Shown here piece by piece: positions 30,994 through 42,157 of a stretch of DNA of 64,000 nt. The stretch is from NCBI RefSeq assembly GCF_018070325.1, contig NZ_JAGPXY010000016.1:1-64000 (forward strand). The letters are read 5' to 3'. The DNA comes from Micromonospora sp. H61 (lineage in GTDB: Bacteria; Actinomycetota; Actinomycetes; Mycobacteriales; Micromonosporaceae). The position numbers and the translations under genes are program-made. The first letter of the stretch is position 1. Every line of letters starts with the position of its first letter. The notes under the pieces were generated by a model, which saw only the letters and a list, made by a program, of their open reading frames with translations, did not search any database and was not told the DNA's origin.

Positions 30994-31062
30994 CGCTCCC
31001 CCTCGCCATGCCGGTAGGTCCATATTAAGCCGATTGGACCCTTATCGACAGGCTAACTGAAG

Positions 31063-31102
31063 CGGCCCGGACCGCGCCGGGAATCCAGCGCGGTCCGGGC
31101 CG
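31063..31102 (-). terminator. Terminator of the dnaK-grpE-dnaJ-hspR operon
   Basis: CGGCCCGGACCGCGC / GCGCGGTCCGGGCCG, a perfect 15-bp stem with a ten-base loop, 28 bases after the hspR stop. Confidence 0.9.
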
Positions 31103-31129
31103 AGAAGACAGATCCGGGTGAGCGGCAGG

Positions 31130-31570
31130 TCAGCGATCGGGCGTCCGGCGGGGGCGCCACACCACCAGGGCGGTGGACGTGCGGTTGGTCGGCACCAGAT
31201 CCCGGCCCGGGAAGCGGGCCAACGACTCCAGCTCCGCCACCCGGCGGTACGCGGCGTCCAGCTCCGCCTCCAGCCGGGCCACCCGCTGCTGCGCCTGCTC
31301 CAGCAGCCGCTCCAGCCCGATGATCCGCTTGACGCCGGCCAGGTTGATCCCGTCGTCCTGGCTGAGCCGCTGCACCTCGCGCAGCAGCACCACGTCGCGG
31401 ACGCTGTAGCGACGCCCGCCACCAGCGGCCCGGCCGGGCTGCACCAGCCCCAGTCGGTCGTACTGGCGCAGGGTCTGCGGGTGCATCCCCGCCATCCGTG
31501 CCGCTACCGAGATCATCAGCACCTTGGCCTCGTAGGCAGGGTCGCCCGAACCGAGGAACTCGCCCGACAT
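31130..31570 (-). CDS. hspR: Heat-shock repressor HspR (MerR family)
   Basis: A 146-residue MerR-type repressor that binds HAIR sites, with DnaK as corepressor, to shut off the dnaK operon and clpB when unfolded protein is scarce. The winged helix is at about 20-60 (MISVAARMAGMHPQTLRQYDRLGLVQPGR...GGRRYS), then a coiled-coil (LLEQAQQRVARLEAELDAAYRRVAELE) for dimerisation. ATG at 31570 is chosen over 31591 because GGAGGTG lies six bases upstream. It is the last gene of the operon, 30 bases after dnaJ, closing a negative feedback loop. Confidence 0.95.
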   Translation of the reverse strand: MSGEFLGSGDPAYEAKVLMISVAARMAGMHPQTLRQYDRLGLVQPGRAAGGGRRYSVRDVVLLREVQRLSQDDGINLAGVKRIIGLERLLEQAQQRVARLEAELDAAYRRVAELESLARFPGRDLVPTNRTSTALVVWRPRRTPDR

Positions 31571-31600
31571 CCCGCTCACCTCCGCGTCCATTCCACCGGA

Positions 31601-32782
31601 CTAACTGACTCGACGCACCCGTGCGTCGAGATGTTCCCGGGCCGCCGGCGGGGTCTGCTCGGCGAACGACTCCAGCGCCGTACGCGCCTCGTCCGACAAC
31701 CGGGCCGGCACCACCACGTCCAGCGTGACCAGCAGGTCACCGGCCTGCCCGTCGCGACGGACCACACCCTTGCCCCGGGCCCGCAGCACCCGCCCGCTCG
31801 GCGTTCCCGGCGGCACCCGCAGGGTCATCGCACCGTCGAGCGTGGGCACCCGCAGGTCCGTGCCGAGCACGGCCTCCGCGAAGGTGACCGGCACCGTCAG
31901 CGTCAGGTCGTCCCCGGTACGCCCGAACAGCTCGTCCGGCCGAACCTTGACGTGTACGAAGAGGTCGCCGGCCGGGCCGCCGCGCTCGCCCGGCTCGCCA
32001 CGCCCGGCCAGCCGGATGCGTTGACCGTCGGCCACACCGGCCGGGAAGCGCACGTTCATGGTGCGGGTCTTGGTGACACCGCCGCTGCCGTGGCACTCCG
32101 GGCACTTCTCCTCGACCACTGTGCCGACGCCCTGGCAGTTGCGGCACGGCTCGGAGAAGCTGAACGACCCCTGGTTACGGGTGGTCACGCCGGCACCATG
32201 ACAGACCGGGCAGGTACGCGGCTGGGTGCCGGGCTTGGCCCCGTTGCCGTGGCAGGTGTCGCAGACTCCCGGCGCGCGCAACGTCAGGGGCAGCGTCACT
32301 CCGCGCACCGCGTCGCCGAAGTCCAGCGCCACCTCGGTCTCCACGTCCCGACCACGGGCCGGACCGTGTGGTGCGGCCTGCCCACCGGCCTGACCGCCAC
32401 TGAAGATCGAGCTGAAGAGGTCCTGGAAGCCGGCGCCACCGAAGCGACGATCGCCGCCTCCGCCGCCGCCGAACATGTCGGAGACGTCGAACGGCATGCC
32501 GCCCGGCTGACCCCCACCCCGGGCGTTGCGCCGGAACGCGCCCGAGCCGAACAGCGAACGCATCTCGTCGTACTCGCGACGGCGGCCGCTGTCCGACAGC
32601 ACGTTGTACGCCTCGGACGCGGCCTTGAACCGCTCCTCGGCCTTCGGGTCGCCCGGGTTGTGGTCCGGGTGCGACTCCCGGGCCACCTTGCGGTACGCCT
32701 TCTTGATGTCATCCGCGGAGGCGGCCTTGTCCACGCCGAGCACGGCGTAGAAGTCCTTCTCGATCCAGTCCTTCGAACTCAC
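31601..32782 (-). CDS. dnaJ: Chaperone DnaJ
   Basis: A 393-residue Hsp40 cochaperone that delivers substrates to DnaK and stimulates its ATPase. The J-domain is at about 8-75 (FYAVLGVDKAAS, HPDHNPGD containing the HPD triad), followed by a Gly/Phe region, then four CxxCxG zinc repeats (CDTCHGNG, CPVCHGAG, CRNCQGVG, CPECHGSG) and the substrate-binding beta domains. The GTG at 32782 is preceded by AAGGAGG; the ATG upstream at 32827 has none. Third gene of the heat-shock operon. Confidence 0.96.
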   Translation of the reverse strand: MSSKDWIEKDFYAVLGVDKAASADDIKKAYRKVARESHPDHNPGDPKAEERFKAASEAYNVLSDSGRRREYDEMRSLFGSGAFRRNARGGGQPGGMPFDVSDMFGGGGGGDRRFGGAGFQDLFSSIFSGGQAGGQAAPHGPARGRDVETEVALDFGDAVRGVTLPLTLRAPGVCDTCHGNGAKPGTQPRTCPVCHGAGVTTRNQGSFSFSEPCRNCQGVGTVVEEKCPECHGSGGVTKTRTMNVRFPAGVADGQRIRLAGRGEPGERGGPAGDLFVHVKVRPDELFGRTGDDLTLTVPVTFAEAVLGTDLRVPTLDGAMTLRVPPGTPSGRVLRARGKGVVRRDGQAGDLLVTLDVVVPARLSDEARTALESFAEQTPPAAREHLDARVRRVS

Positions 32783-32867
32783 CGGTCCACCTCCTTCCGA
32801 CCCTGGTGGCCCGGCCGTCCCGCCCACCCCAGAACGGTGGGCGGGACGGCCCGGTCACTGTCTGGCA

Positions 32868-33623
32868 CTATTCCGGATCCGCGACCGCGACCAGCGCGGG
32901 GCGCAGCAGCCGCTCACCGAGCTGGTAGCCGCGTCGCATGACCTGTACGCAGGTCGGCTCGCTGACGTCGGCCGAGGTCTGGTGCGCGACCGCCTCGTGC
33001 CGGGTCGGATCGAACGGGTCGCCCTGCTCGCCGAAGGCGTTCAGGCCGAACTTGCCCAGCGCGGTGGTGAGTTGTTCCGCCACCGTGCCGAACGGCCCGA
33101 CCAGGTCGCCGTGTTCCCGGGCCCGGTCCAGGTCGTCCAGGATCGGCAGCAGCGCGGCCAGCACCGAGCCGGTCGCCTGCTCCTGGACGAGGCTGCGGTC
33201 GCGGTCGACCCGCTTGCGGTAGTTGGCGTACTCCGCCGACACCCGCTGCAGGTCCCTGGTCCGCTCGTCGAGCTCGGCCCGGAGCGCCTCCAGCTCAGCG
33301 CCGAGCGAGGTGCCCGTGCCGCCGCCGTCCACCGGCTGCGCCGGGGCGTCGACCACCGGCGGACCGGACGGCTCCGGCCCGTCGGTGGAGTTGACCTCGA
33401 CCTCGATCTCGTCGACCACTACCTCGGCGTCCTCGACCAGACCCTCGGCCGGCACACCGGTCTCCGCGTCGGCGGCGGTCCCCTCCGGCTCGGCGGTGTC
33501 GACGAGCTTGCGGTTGTTGCGGATGACGACCCGCTCCCCGTCGCCGGTCGGCTCCGTGGTCGCGGAGCCACCCGGCGCCGACCCGGTGTCGCCCGGGTCG
33601 GCGGCTCGTGGCTTCTGCGTCAT
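32868..33623 (-). CDS. grpE: Nucleotide exchange factor GrpE
   Basis: A 251-residue dimeric exchange factor that releases ADP from DnaK. The first 105 residues are acidic and disordered, longer than in most GrpE proteins. The coiled-coil (EALRAELDERTRDLQRVSAEYANYRKRVDRDR) and the beta domain with the family signature FDPTRHEAVAHQTSADV are present. It starts 50 bases after the dnaK stop and ends 85 before dnaJ. Controlled by the same HspR-repressed promoter. Confidence 0.96.
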   Translation of the reverse strand: MTQKPRAADPGDTGSAPGGSATTEPTGDGERVVIRNNRKLVDTAEPEGTAADAETGVPAEGLVEDAEVVVDEIEVEVNSTDGPEPSGPPVVDAPAQPVDGGGTGTSLGAELEALRAELDERTRDLQRVSAEYANYRKRVDRDRSLVQEQATGSVLAALLPILDDLDRAREHGDLVGPFGTVAEQLTTALGKFGLNAFGEQGDPFDPTRHEAVAHQTSADVSEPTCVQVMRRGYQLGERLLRPALVAVADPE

Positions 33624-33671
33624 GCGGCTACCTCATCCCCTTCGCGGTGAGAACGTGTCGGAGGCCGACGG

Positions 33672-35540
<1,869 letters not shown>

Positions 35541-35631
35541 CTTCGCTTCCTCGCTTCGTAAGGTTGTGCAGGTGACGGGCATCGCCCGTGGGCTGCTGGC
35601 GAGCACCGCTCGCAGCGGGCCCCACCACAAG

Positions 35632-35650
35632 TTGAGTGAACTTGACTCAA
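35632..35650. promoter_or_regulatory. HAIR (HspR operator) of dnaK
   Basis: TTGAG-N9-CTCAA matching the HspR consensus exactly in spacing. On the minus strand it overlaps the candidate -10 box (TATTGA) of the dnaK promoter, whose -35 box would be TTGACG 17-19 bases upstream. Confidence 0.85.
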
Positions 35651-35677
35651 TAGTGCCACGCGTTGGCCAATCGTCAA

Positions 35678-35693
35678 GTTGACTTGAGTCAAC
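35678..35693. promoter_or_regulatory. Second inverted repeat of the dnaK promoter
   Basis: GTTGAC-TTGA-GTCAAC palindrome containing a CTTGAGT half-site, overlapping the -35 region of the dnaK promoter. Together with the first HAIR it brackets the promoter, as in streptomycetes. Confidence 0.65.
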
Positions 35694-35760
35694 CCGACGC
35701 AACCCAGCCGTTATTACCGTCCGGTTGTCTTCCCTTGCATCGGTCGGGCACGCTTTAGCG

Positions 35761-37581
35761 GTGACGACGCACGGCGATCCCGCCACCCGTTCCGGTGCGC
35801 CCGCCGTCGCAGCCCGCACCGACCCGCCGGACGCCGCGGAGGAGCCGCCCGCCACCACCGGGGACGACAGCCTCCCCGGCGCACTGTCGGGTCTCCGGGA
35901 GGCGATCGGCGCGACCCGGTATCCCCTCGCGCTGCCCTCCGCCAACTCTGCCCGGCACAGCGCCACCGCACTCACCGACCAACTCGACGACTACCTGCTG
36001 CCCCGGCTCGCCCGGTTGGACGCCCCACTGCTCGTGGTCGTCGGCGGCTCCACCGGCGCGGGTAAGTCGACCCTGGTCAACAGCCTGGTCAAGGCCCGGG
36101 TCAGCGCCGCCGGCGTGCTCCGGCCGACCACCCGCTCCCCGGTGCTGGTCTGCAACCCGTCCGACGCGGCCTGGTTTCGGCAGGGTGACCTCCTGCCCGG
36201 GCTGACCCGCACCACCGAGCCGAGCGACGATCCGCGCGCCCTGCACCTGGTCACCGCGCCGGCCCTGCCCGCCGGGCTCGCCTTCCTCGACGCGCCCGAC
36301 ATCGACTCGGTAGTCGACGCCAACCGGGCGCTCGCCACCCAACTGCTGGCCGCCGCCGATCTGTGGCTCTTCGTCACCACCGCCGCCCGGTACGCCGACG
36401 CGGTGCCCTGGGAGCTGCTGCGCAGTGCCCGGGCGCGCGGCGCGGTGATCGCCATGGTGCTGGACCGGGTGCCCGCCGAGGCCACCGACGAGATCGCCGC
36501 GCACCTGACCGAGATGCTCGCCGAGCAGGGCCTCGGCCGGGCACCGCTGTTCGTGTTGCCCGAGACCTGGGTCGACGGCCAGGGGCTGCTGCCCGAGGGA
36601 GTTACCGCCCCACTGGCCGACTGGTTCGCCCGGTTGGCCGCCGACGTGGACGCGCGGGCGGCGGTGGTCCGCCAGACCCTCGACGGGGCGCTGGCCGCAC
36701 TCCACCCCGCCGTGGAGGATCTGGCCGACGCCGCCGACGAGCAGCTCGCCGCCGCCGACGGGCTGGACGAACGGGTCCGGGCCGCGTACCGGGGTGCCGA
36801 GCGCACCGTCGAGCAAGGGCTCCAGGACGGCCGGCTGCTCCGGGGTGAGGTGCTCGCCCGCTGGCAGGAGTTCGTCGGCACCGGCGAGCTGTTCCGCACG
36901 CTGGAGGCACGGATCGGACGCCTCCGGGACCGGGTGGTGGCCGCCGTCACCGGTCGACCGGTGCCCGCCGTCGAGCTGCGCAACGCCATCGAGTCGCAAC
37001 TGGTGACGCTGCTGCGCGGGGTGGCCTCGGAGGCCGCCGAGTCCGCGTACACCGGGTGGAAGGCACATCCGGCCGGCGCCGGGCTGCTCGACCCGGCGCT
37101 CGCCCACCCGAGCGACGACCTACCCGAACGCGCCGAGCGCATGGTCCGGGACTGGCAGCGCGGAGTGCTGGAACTGGTCCGGGTCGAGGGCGGTGACAAG
37201 CGGTTCGTGGCCCGCACCGCCGCGTACGCGGTGAACGCCACCGGGCTGGCCGTGATGATCGCCGTCTTCGCCTCCACCGCGTTCATCCCGACCGGGCTGG
37301 AGCTTGCCACCGGGGCCGGCACCACTGTCGCCGCGCAGGCCGTCCTCCAGGCGATCTTCGGCGACCAGGCGGTGCGTACCCTCGCTGCCAAGGCCCGCGC
37401 CGACCTGCTGGACCGGGTGCGGACGCTGCTCGACGCGGAGGCGGACCGCTTCCTGAGCCGCACCGCCGACGCCCGCCCCGCCGAGGACGCCGGCGACGGG
37501 CTGCGCCGGGCCGCCGGCCGGGTCGAGCTGGCCCGGCACCGCAGCGGCCTGTCCGCCGCCGACGAGGAGGGTTCCCGGTGA
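35761..37581 (+). CDS. Dynamin-like GTPase A
   Basis: A 606-residue large GTPase. N-terminal 45 residues Pro/Ala-rich; G1 motif [10 protein letters not shown] at 95-104; PTTRSPVLV switch I near 122; LDAPDIDSV (G3) near 180; FV-type G4 region around VLDRV near 240. Then helical stalk, and two hydrophobic helices near 488-540 ([22 protein letters not shown]). It resembles paired bacterial dynamin-like proteins that remodel membranes or support septa. The stop overlaps the start of GTPase B (GTGA). GTG at 35761 has no clear ribosome site; TACCGT at 35715-35720 may be its -10 box. Confidence 0.82.
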   Translation: MTTHGDPATRSGAPAVAARTDPPDAAEEPPATTGDDSLPGALSGLREAIGATRYPLALPSANSARHSATALTDQLDDYLLPRLARLDAPLLVVVGGSTGAGKSTLVNSLVKARVSAAGVLRPTTRSPVLVCNPSDAAWFRQGDLLPGLTRTTEPSDDPRALHLVTAPALPAGLAFLDAPDIDSVVDANRALATQLLAAADLWLFVTTAARYADAVPWELLRSARARGAVIAMVLDRVPAEATDEIAAHLTEMLAEQGLGRAPLFVLPETWVDGQGLLPEGVTAPLADWFARLAADVDARAAVVRQTLDGALAALHPAVEDLADAADEQLAAADGLDERVRAAYRGAERTVEQGLQDGRLLRGEVLARWQEFVGTGELFRTLEARIGRLRDRVVAAVTGRPVPAVELRNAIESQLVTLLRGVASEAAESAYTGWKAHPAGAGLLDPALAHPSDDLPERAERMVRDWQRGVLELVRVEGGDKRFVARTAAYAVNATGLAVMIAVFASTAFIPTGLELATGAGTTVAAQAVLQAIFGDQAVRTLAAKARADLLDRVRTLLDAEADRFLSRTADARPAEDAGDGLRRAAGRVELARHRSGLSAADEEGSR

Positions 37582-39263
37582 GCAACATCGCCGGCCGGGT
37601 ACGCGAGGTGTTCCGCGGGGATCAGCGGGTCGACGCCGACGCGCTGATCGCCCGCCTGGACGCGGTACGCCGGTTCCTGACCGCCGTGGACGGTCTGCTG
37701 CCGGACGCCGACCTGGTGCCCGCGCACACAGTGGTCGAACGGGCCGGCGCCCGGCTCGCGCTGTCCCGGGACCACACAGTGGTCGCCCTGGCCGGTGCCA
37801 CGGGCAGCGGCAAGTCCAGCCTGTTCAACGCGTTGGCCCAACTGGAACTCTCGCCGGTCGGGGTCCGTCGGCCGACCACCGGCGTCACCCACGCCTGCGT
37901 GTGGGGGCCGCTGGAGGGCGCCAACCATCTGCTCGACTGGATCGGCGTACTGCCCCGACACCGCTTCGTCCGGGAGAGCGCCCTGGACGCGGACGACGAG
38001 ACGGCCCTGCACGGGCTGATCCTGCTCGACCTGCCCGACTTCGACTCGGTGCAGCGATCGCACCGGCTCGAGGTGGACCGACTCCTGGGCCTTGTCGACC
38101 AGGTGGTCTGGGTGGTCGACCCACAGAAGTACGCCGACCGGGTCATCCACGACAGCTACCTGCGCGAGTTCCACAGGCACCGCGAGGTCACGCTGGTCGT
38201 GCTCAACCAGGCCGACCGGCTGCCCCCGGTCGAGGTACCCCGGGTCCTGGACGACCTGCGTCGGCTGCTCGACACGGACGGGTTGACCGGGGTGCCCCTG
38301 CTGGCCACCACCGCCATCGATCCGGCCGGGATGGTCGGGCTGCGCAGTGCGCTGGAGCGCACCGTCGCCGAGCGGCAGGCCGCGTTGCGCCGGCTCGCGG
38401 GTGACGTCGACACGGTCGTCGCCGGCCTGGACGAGCTGGTCGGTTCGGCCCGGCCTGCGGGCGGGCCGGACGACACCGCCGTCAACGGGCTGAACCGGGC
38501 GTTGGCCGGGGCGGCCGGGGTGCCAGCGGTGACCGAGGCCGTGGAACGGGCGTACCGGCACCGGGCCGGCGCGGCCACCGGCTGGCCCGTGGTCCGGGGC
38601 TGGCGGCGGTTGCGACCCGACCCGCTGCGTCGGCTGCACCTGCCCGGCCCGACCGGCGACCAGGCCGACCCGGCGGAGAGCCTGGTCGCGGCCACCTCGG
38701 TACCGGACCCGACGGCCGCCCAACGCTCGGCGCTCGGCCTCGCCATCCGCGCGGTGGCCGACCGGGCCGCCGCCGACCTGCCCGCCGCCTGGCCCGGCGC
38801 GGTGACCTCCGCCGCCCGGTCCCGCCTCGGCGACCTGCCGGACGCCCTGGATCGCACGATCGCCGGCACCGACCTCGGCCTCGACCGTCGCCCGCTGTGG
38901 TGGCGGGTCGTCGGCGGTGTGCAGTGGTTGGTCACCCTCGCCGCCGTGGTCGGGCTGGGCTGGCTGGTGCTCGGCTACGCGCTGCGGGCGCTCGGCCTGC
39001 CCGCGCTGGACAACCCGATGGTCGGCCAGGTGCCGCTGCCGACAGTGCTGCTGCTCGGCGGCCTGCTGGCCGGGCTGCTCGTGTCGGCGCTGACCCGGCC
39101 GGTGGTGCGCTGGGCCGCCCGGCGCGCCCGGGCCCGCGCCGACCAGCGGCTGACGGCGCGGGTCGCCCAGGTGGGCGACGAGTACGTGCTGACACCGGTA
39201 CGGATCGTGCTCGGCTCGTACGAGGAGGCACGCGACGCGCTGCGGGACGCCGCACGCCGCTGA
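37578..39263 (+). CDS. Dynamin-like GTPase B
   Basis: A 561-residue partner of GTPase A. G1 motif GATGSGKSS at 73-81; PTTG switch I near 95; LDLPDFDSV (G3) near 152; NQAD (G4) at about 210. C-terminal part has two membrane helices (VQWLVTLAAVVGLGWLVLGYALRALG near 455 and VPLPTVLLLGGLLAGLLVSAL near 490), then a charged tail. Start overlaps the end of the first gene by four bases, so the two are translated together. Such pairs (DynA/DynB-like) form heteromers at division septa in streptomycetes; a similar role is inferred. Confidence 0.82.
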   Translation: MSNIAGRVREVFRGDQRVDADALIARLDAVRRFLTAVDGLLPDADLVPAHTVVERAGARLALSRDHTVVALAGATGSGKSSLFNALAQLELSPVGVRRPTTGVTHACVWGPLEGANHLLDWIGVLPRHRFVRESALDADDETALHGLILLDLPDFDSVQRSHRLEVDRLLGLVDQVVWVVDPQKYADRVIHDSYLREFHRHREVTLVVLNQADRLPPVEVPRVLDDLRRLLDTDGLTGVPLLATTAIDPAGMVGLRSALERTVAERQAALRRLAGDVDTVVAGLDELVGSARPAGGPDDTAVNGLNRALAGAAGVPAVTEAVERAYRHRAGAATGWPVVRGWRRLRPDPLRRLHLPGPTGDQADPAESLVAATSVPDPTAAQRSALGLAIRAVADRAAADLPAAWPGAVTSAARSRLGDLPDALDRTIAGTDLGLDRRPLWWRVVGGVQWLVTLAAVVGLGWLVLGYALRALGLPALDNPMVGQVPLPTVLLLGGLLAGLLVSALTRPVVRWAARRARARADQRLTARVAQVGDEYVLTPVRIVLGSYEEARDALRDAARR

Positions 39264-39320
39264 CGCTCCGCACGGCTCGCTACCGCTCTGCGTACGCCTC
39301 CGGCGGCGTAGGGTCGGAGC

Positions 39321-40544
39321 ATGGCCACGCCTCAGACCCCCTACGACGCGGTGCTGCACGCCGCACGCGACGTGACCAAGCTGGAGTCCGCCCTCGACGC
39401 CGAGATGCTCGGCAGCGCCCTGCTGGGCAGTGTCTACGCGATCGCGGAGACCGACCGCGACGCCGCCGTACGGGAGTTCGTCACCGGCTTTCTCGCCGCC
39501 ACCGCACGCCGCAGGATCGCGGCGGCGACCACCATCCGGCAGGTCTTCGCCACGCTTGTCCCGACCGCCGAGGGTGCCGATCGGGTGCGCCCGGGCAGCC
39601 AGGCGCCCACCTGGACGGCCCAGCTCGGCCGGGTGCACCTAACCGGCACCTGGGCGTACGGCGACGTGTACGGCGACCAGACCTCCTACCTCGCGACCTT
39701 CGCCTACGACGACGAGTCCGGCGGCTCGGAGCACGCGCTGGTGGCCCTGGTGGACCACAACATCGGGATCACCAAGGACATCTTCGTGGGCGGGCCGGCC
39801 GAACGGATCCTGGACCAGGTCCGGCAGATGTGCGCCGACGACGAGTTGACCTGGTTCCGGGCCGAAGATCCAGCCCGGTTCCGGGGCGAGGTGGCTCGCC
39901 ATCTTGCGGTCACCGACGACCTGGGCGAGTTGCCCGGCGAGGGGTCACTCGCCACCGACCGAGCGTTGGTCGGGGCCCGGCTGGCGACGCTGCCCATCGC
40001 GGCCGTTCCGACCGGTCCGGCGGAGGTCGAGCCGCTCTCCGCGGCCGAACGCACCGACCTGGTCCGGCGGTTCCTCGCCGCGCCGGAGGCGGCCCGCTTC
40101 GGGCTGGACGCCGTCGACGGCCCGGAGTTGGCCTCCCTGCACTTCTGCCTGAGCCTGCTGCTGGACCACTCGGCGAGCTTCCCGGACGCCGATCCGATGC
40201 GCTGGAGTCCGGCGGTGTCCGGGCTCTTCCTGCTCGACTGGGTGCACCGCCGGGCCGTGCTGGACATGGACGACGCGGCGATGCTTCCCCGGGTGCTGCG
40301 GGCCTGGGCGCGGTACGCGTCGCGCCAGCGCGGGCTGCCCGAGGCGGCGGCGACGCGCACCGACGAGGCGATCGAGGAGATGGTGCCGGAGTTCGCCCGC
40401 CTCTACTCGACCGGTGAGCGGCGCAGCGCTGCCACCGCTGCGGTGGCGCAGCTGATGGCCGACGGGGTGGACCCGGACGACCCGGCCGCGCTGGACGCGT
40501 GGATCGAGGCGAACCGCCACCGCCTCGCCGACGACGGCGCCTGA
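39321..40544 (+). CDS. Conserved actinobacterial hypothetical protein
   Basis: A 407-residue soluble protein without membrane segments (MATPQTPYDAVLHAARDVTKLESALDAEMLGSALLGSVYAIAE...). It has a HALVALVDHNIGITKDIFVGGPAERIL segment and a helical C-terminal half. The ATG at 39321 is preceded by TAGGGT exactly six bases upstream, suggesting a leaderless message with its own promoter 57 bases after GTPase B. Context (dynamin pair upstream) may point to a cytoskeletal or membrane role, but I recognise no domain. Confidence 0.75.
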   Translation: MATPQTPYDAVLHAARDVTKLESALDAEMLGSALLGSVYAIAETDRDAAVREFVTGFLAATARRRIAAATTIRQVFATLVPTAEGADRVRPGSQAPTWTAQLGRVHLTGTWAYGDVYGDQTSYLATFAYDDESGGSEHALVALVDHNIGITKDIFVGGPAERILDQVRQMCADDELTWFRAEDPARFRGEVARHLAVTDDLGELPGEGSLATDRALVGARLATLPIAAVPTGPAEVEPLSAAERTDLVRRFLAAPEAARFGLDAVDGPELASLHFCLSLLLDHSASFPDADPMRWSPAVSGLFLLDWVHRRAVLDMDDAAMLPRVLRAWARYASRQRGLPEAAATRTDEAIEEMVPEFARLYSTGERRSAATAAVAQLMADGVDPDDPAALDAWIEANRHRLADDGA

Positions 40545-40553
40545 CGGCGTCCC

Positions 40554-40582
40554 AGGGTGGGCGGCCACGCGCCGCCCGCCCT
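40554..40582. terminator. Terminator hairpin
   Basis: AGGGTGGGCGG / CCGCCCGCCCT, 11-bp stem with one G-U pair, ten bases after the stop of the hypothetical gene. A second weaker repeat (CCAGGGC/GCCCTGG, 40604-40634) lies closer to the PAP2-like gene. Confidence 0.65.
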
Positions 40583-40640
40583 CGGCCCGGCCGGCGTCGC
40601 CCGCCAGGGCTGAGCGGCACGCCGCCCGCCCTGGATCGGG

Positions 40641-41264
40641 CTAGCGCAGCGGTCCGAAGATCGCCGCGGCGATCAGGGCGCCGAGCGCACCTCCGGTCAG
40701 CACCTGCGCCAGCGTGTGGTCTTTCAGCCGTACCCGGGACCAGCCGACCACCGCCAGCAGCGGTGCGGCGGCGACCAGCAGGGTCCCGAAGGTCAGCATC
40801 AGGATGACCAGCGTGCCGGCGGCCACCGCCGAGTGGATCGACATCTTCCACCAGTGGCTGACCGACACGGCCACGACGAGGCCGACGAGGCCGGCCACCG
40901 CCAGTGCCAGCACCGGGCGGGGTGCGCCGAGCACGGCGAGCAGGGCGAGCCCCGCCGCTACCGAACCGAGGCCGACCAGCAGCGGCGCCCGGCGCTGCTC
41001 CCGGCGGCCGACGTGGTGGTCGGTGAGCCGGCCACGGCGTACGCCGCCGACGATGTAGGCGAACGGGATGCCGGTGACGAACAGAGTGGCGAGCAGACCC
41101 CAGACGAGGCCCTGACCGGGACGGCTGGCGCTGTGCCAGCTCACCGTGATGATCAGCAGTGACACGAGCACCGCCGGGGCGGTCACCTCGGTGACCAGCC
41201 GGGCGATCCGCAACCCCGGGCCGGGCCGGGTGGTGACCGGGCGGGGTTCCGCACCGCCGCCCAC
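40641..41264 (-). CDS. PAP2-like membrane protein
   Basis: A 207-residue integral membrane protein with six or so helices. The PAP2 phosphatase elements appear in weakened form: a Lys (WKMSIHSA near 137) where the SGH motif should be has SIHSA, and the last motif is SRVRLKDHTLAQVLTGG near 180, with DH-T-QV in place of the usual H-xxxDV. It may be a divergent lipid-phosphate phosphatase or an inactive relative. ATG at 41264; no strong ribosome site visible. Confidence 0.7.
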   Translation of the reverse strand: MGGGAEPRPVTTRPGPGLRIARLVTEVTAPAVLVSLLIITVSWHSASRPGQGLVWGLLATLFVTGIPFAYIVGGVRRGRLTDHHVGRREQRRAPLLVGLGSVAAGLALLAVLGAPRPVLALAVAGLVGLVVAVSVSHWWKMSIHSAVAAGTLVILMLTFGTLLVAAAPLLAVVGWSRVRLKDHTLAQVLTGGALGALIAAAIFGPLR

Positions 41265-41329
41265 GCCACCCCCTCCGGTACGCGCCTACCGCCGAGCGCC
41301 GCCGTCGCCGGACAGGCCGCGCCTGATCG

Positions 41330-42157
41330 TCACCGTACCGTCGGCGACACCGCGGGGTACGTCGGTCCGGCCAGTGGCGCCGGGCTGACGCTGGGCGTCG
41401 AGGCGACGGCCGACGGCGACGGGATCGCCGGGCTGGGTCGGCGGGTCGGTACCGCGGGCGGCGTGGGTGTGGGAGCCGGCACGGACCGGGTGCTGGTCGG
41501 CACGGCGGTCGCTGTCGCGTCGTCGGTCGGTGTGGGTGTCGGCTCCAGGGTGGGCGTCGGGTCCACCGTCAGGGTCGGAGTCGGATCGGGGTCGGCCGAG
41601 CCGGTCGGGTCCGGACCCGGCGAGTCGGTCGGGTCCGGGTCCGGCGGATCGGTCGGGTCGGGGTCGGTCGGCGGTGGCGGAGCGACGGGCGGGGGCACCG
41701 GCGGCGAGGTGCTCCGCGGGGGTCTCGGTGCCACCGGCGGGGCGGTCGTCCACCGGGCGGGCCCGGGATCGGCAGCGGCGGGCCCTTCCCGTGGGCGCGA
41801 CGGGGCGGCCGGCAGCCAGCCGCTGGTCGGGCCGACGCTGGGTGTGCCGAGCGGGGAAAGCGGTGGTTGGCTGGTCATCGGCATTGGGATCACCACCGGC
41901 CCGACGGACGGGGTCGGCATGAACGGGGTGCTGCTGTCCGGTAGTGCGGTGCTGCCCGGGGTGGCCGAGCCCGCGCTGATCGCGGCGAGGATGGGCATCG
42001 ACGCCGTGCCGGCCAGCAACGCGACGGTGAGCAGGTAACCGCGGGAGGGGCCACCGGCGCCGGGGGCCCGGTGGACACCGACCATCCGGCGGTAGCCGCC
42101 GGTTGACCGGTGCCTACCAAGCGCTGGTGTGCCGGGACCGTCACCTGGCTCGTACAC
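41330..42157 (-). CDS. Membrane-anchored Pro/Thr-rich protein
   Basis: A 275-residue protein with one hydrophobic segment (about 42-65, YLLTVALLAGTASMPILAAISAG) and then an extracytoplasmic Pro/Thr/Asp-rich domain with repeats of PDPTD type (residues 150-220). It may be a secreted or wall-spanning spacer. GTG at 42157 has AGGGG ten bases upstream; an internal ATG at 42085 would still keep the signal anchor. The repeats make the opposite strand open too (a 191-residue shadow frame), which I reject. Function unknown. Confidence 0.6.
   Translation of the reverse strand: MYEPGDGPGTPALGRHRSTGGYRRMVGVHRAPGAGGPSRGYLLTVALLAGTASMPILAAISAGSATPGSTALPDSSTPFMPTPSVGPVVIPMPMTSQPPLSPLGTPSVGPTSGWLPAAPSRPREGPAAADPGPARWTTAPPVAPRPPRSTSPPVPPPVAPPPPTDPDPTDPPDPDPTDSPGPDPTGSADPDPTPTLTVDPTPTLEPTPTPTDDATATAVPTSTRSVPAPTPTPPAVPTRRPSPAIPSPSAVASTPSVSPAPLAGPTYPAVSPTVR

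Noticed and set aside
35991..39638. A 1215-codon open frame on the minus strand across both dynamin-like genes
   Set aside because: It is antisense to two clear GTPase genes, is full of Arg/Pro/Ala low-complexity text and has no domain; it arises from the GC-rich third codon positions.
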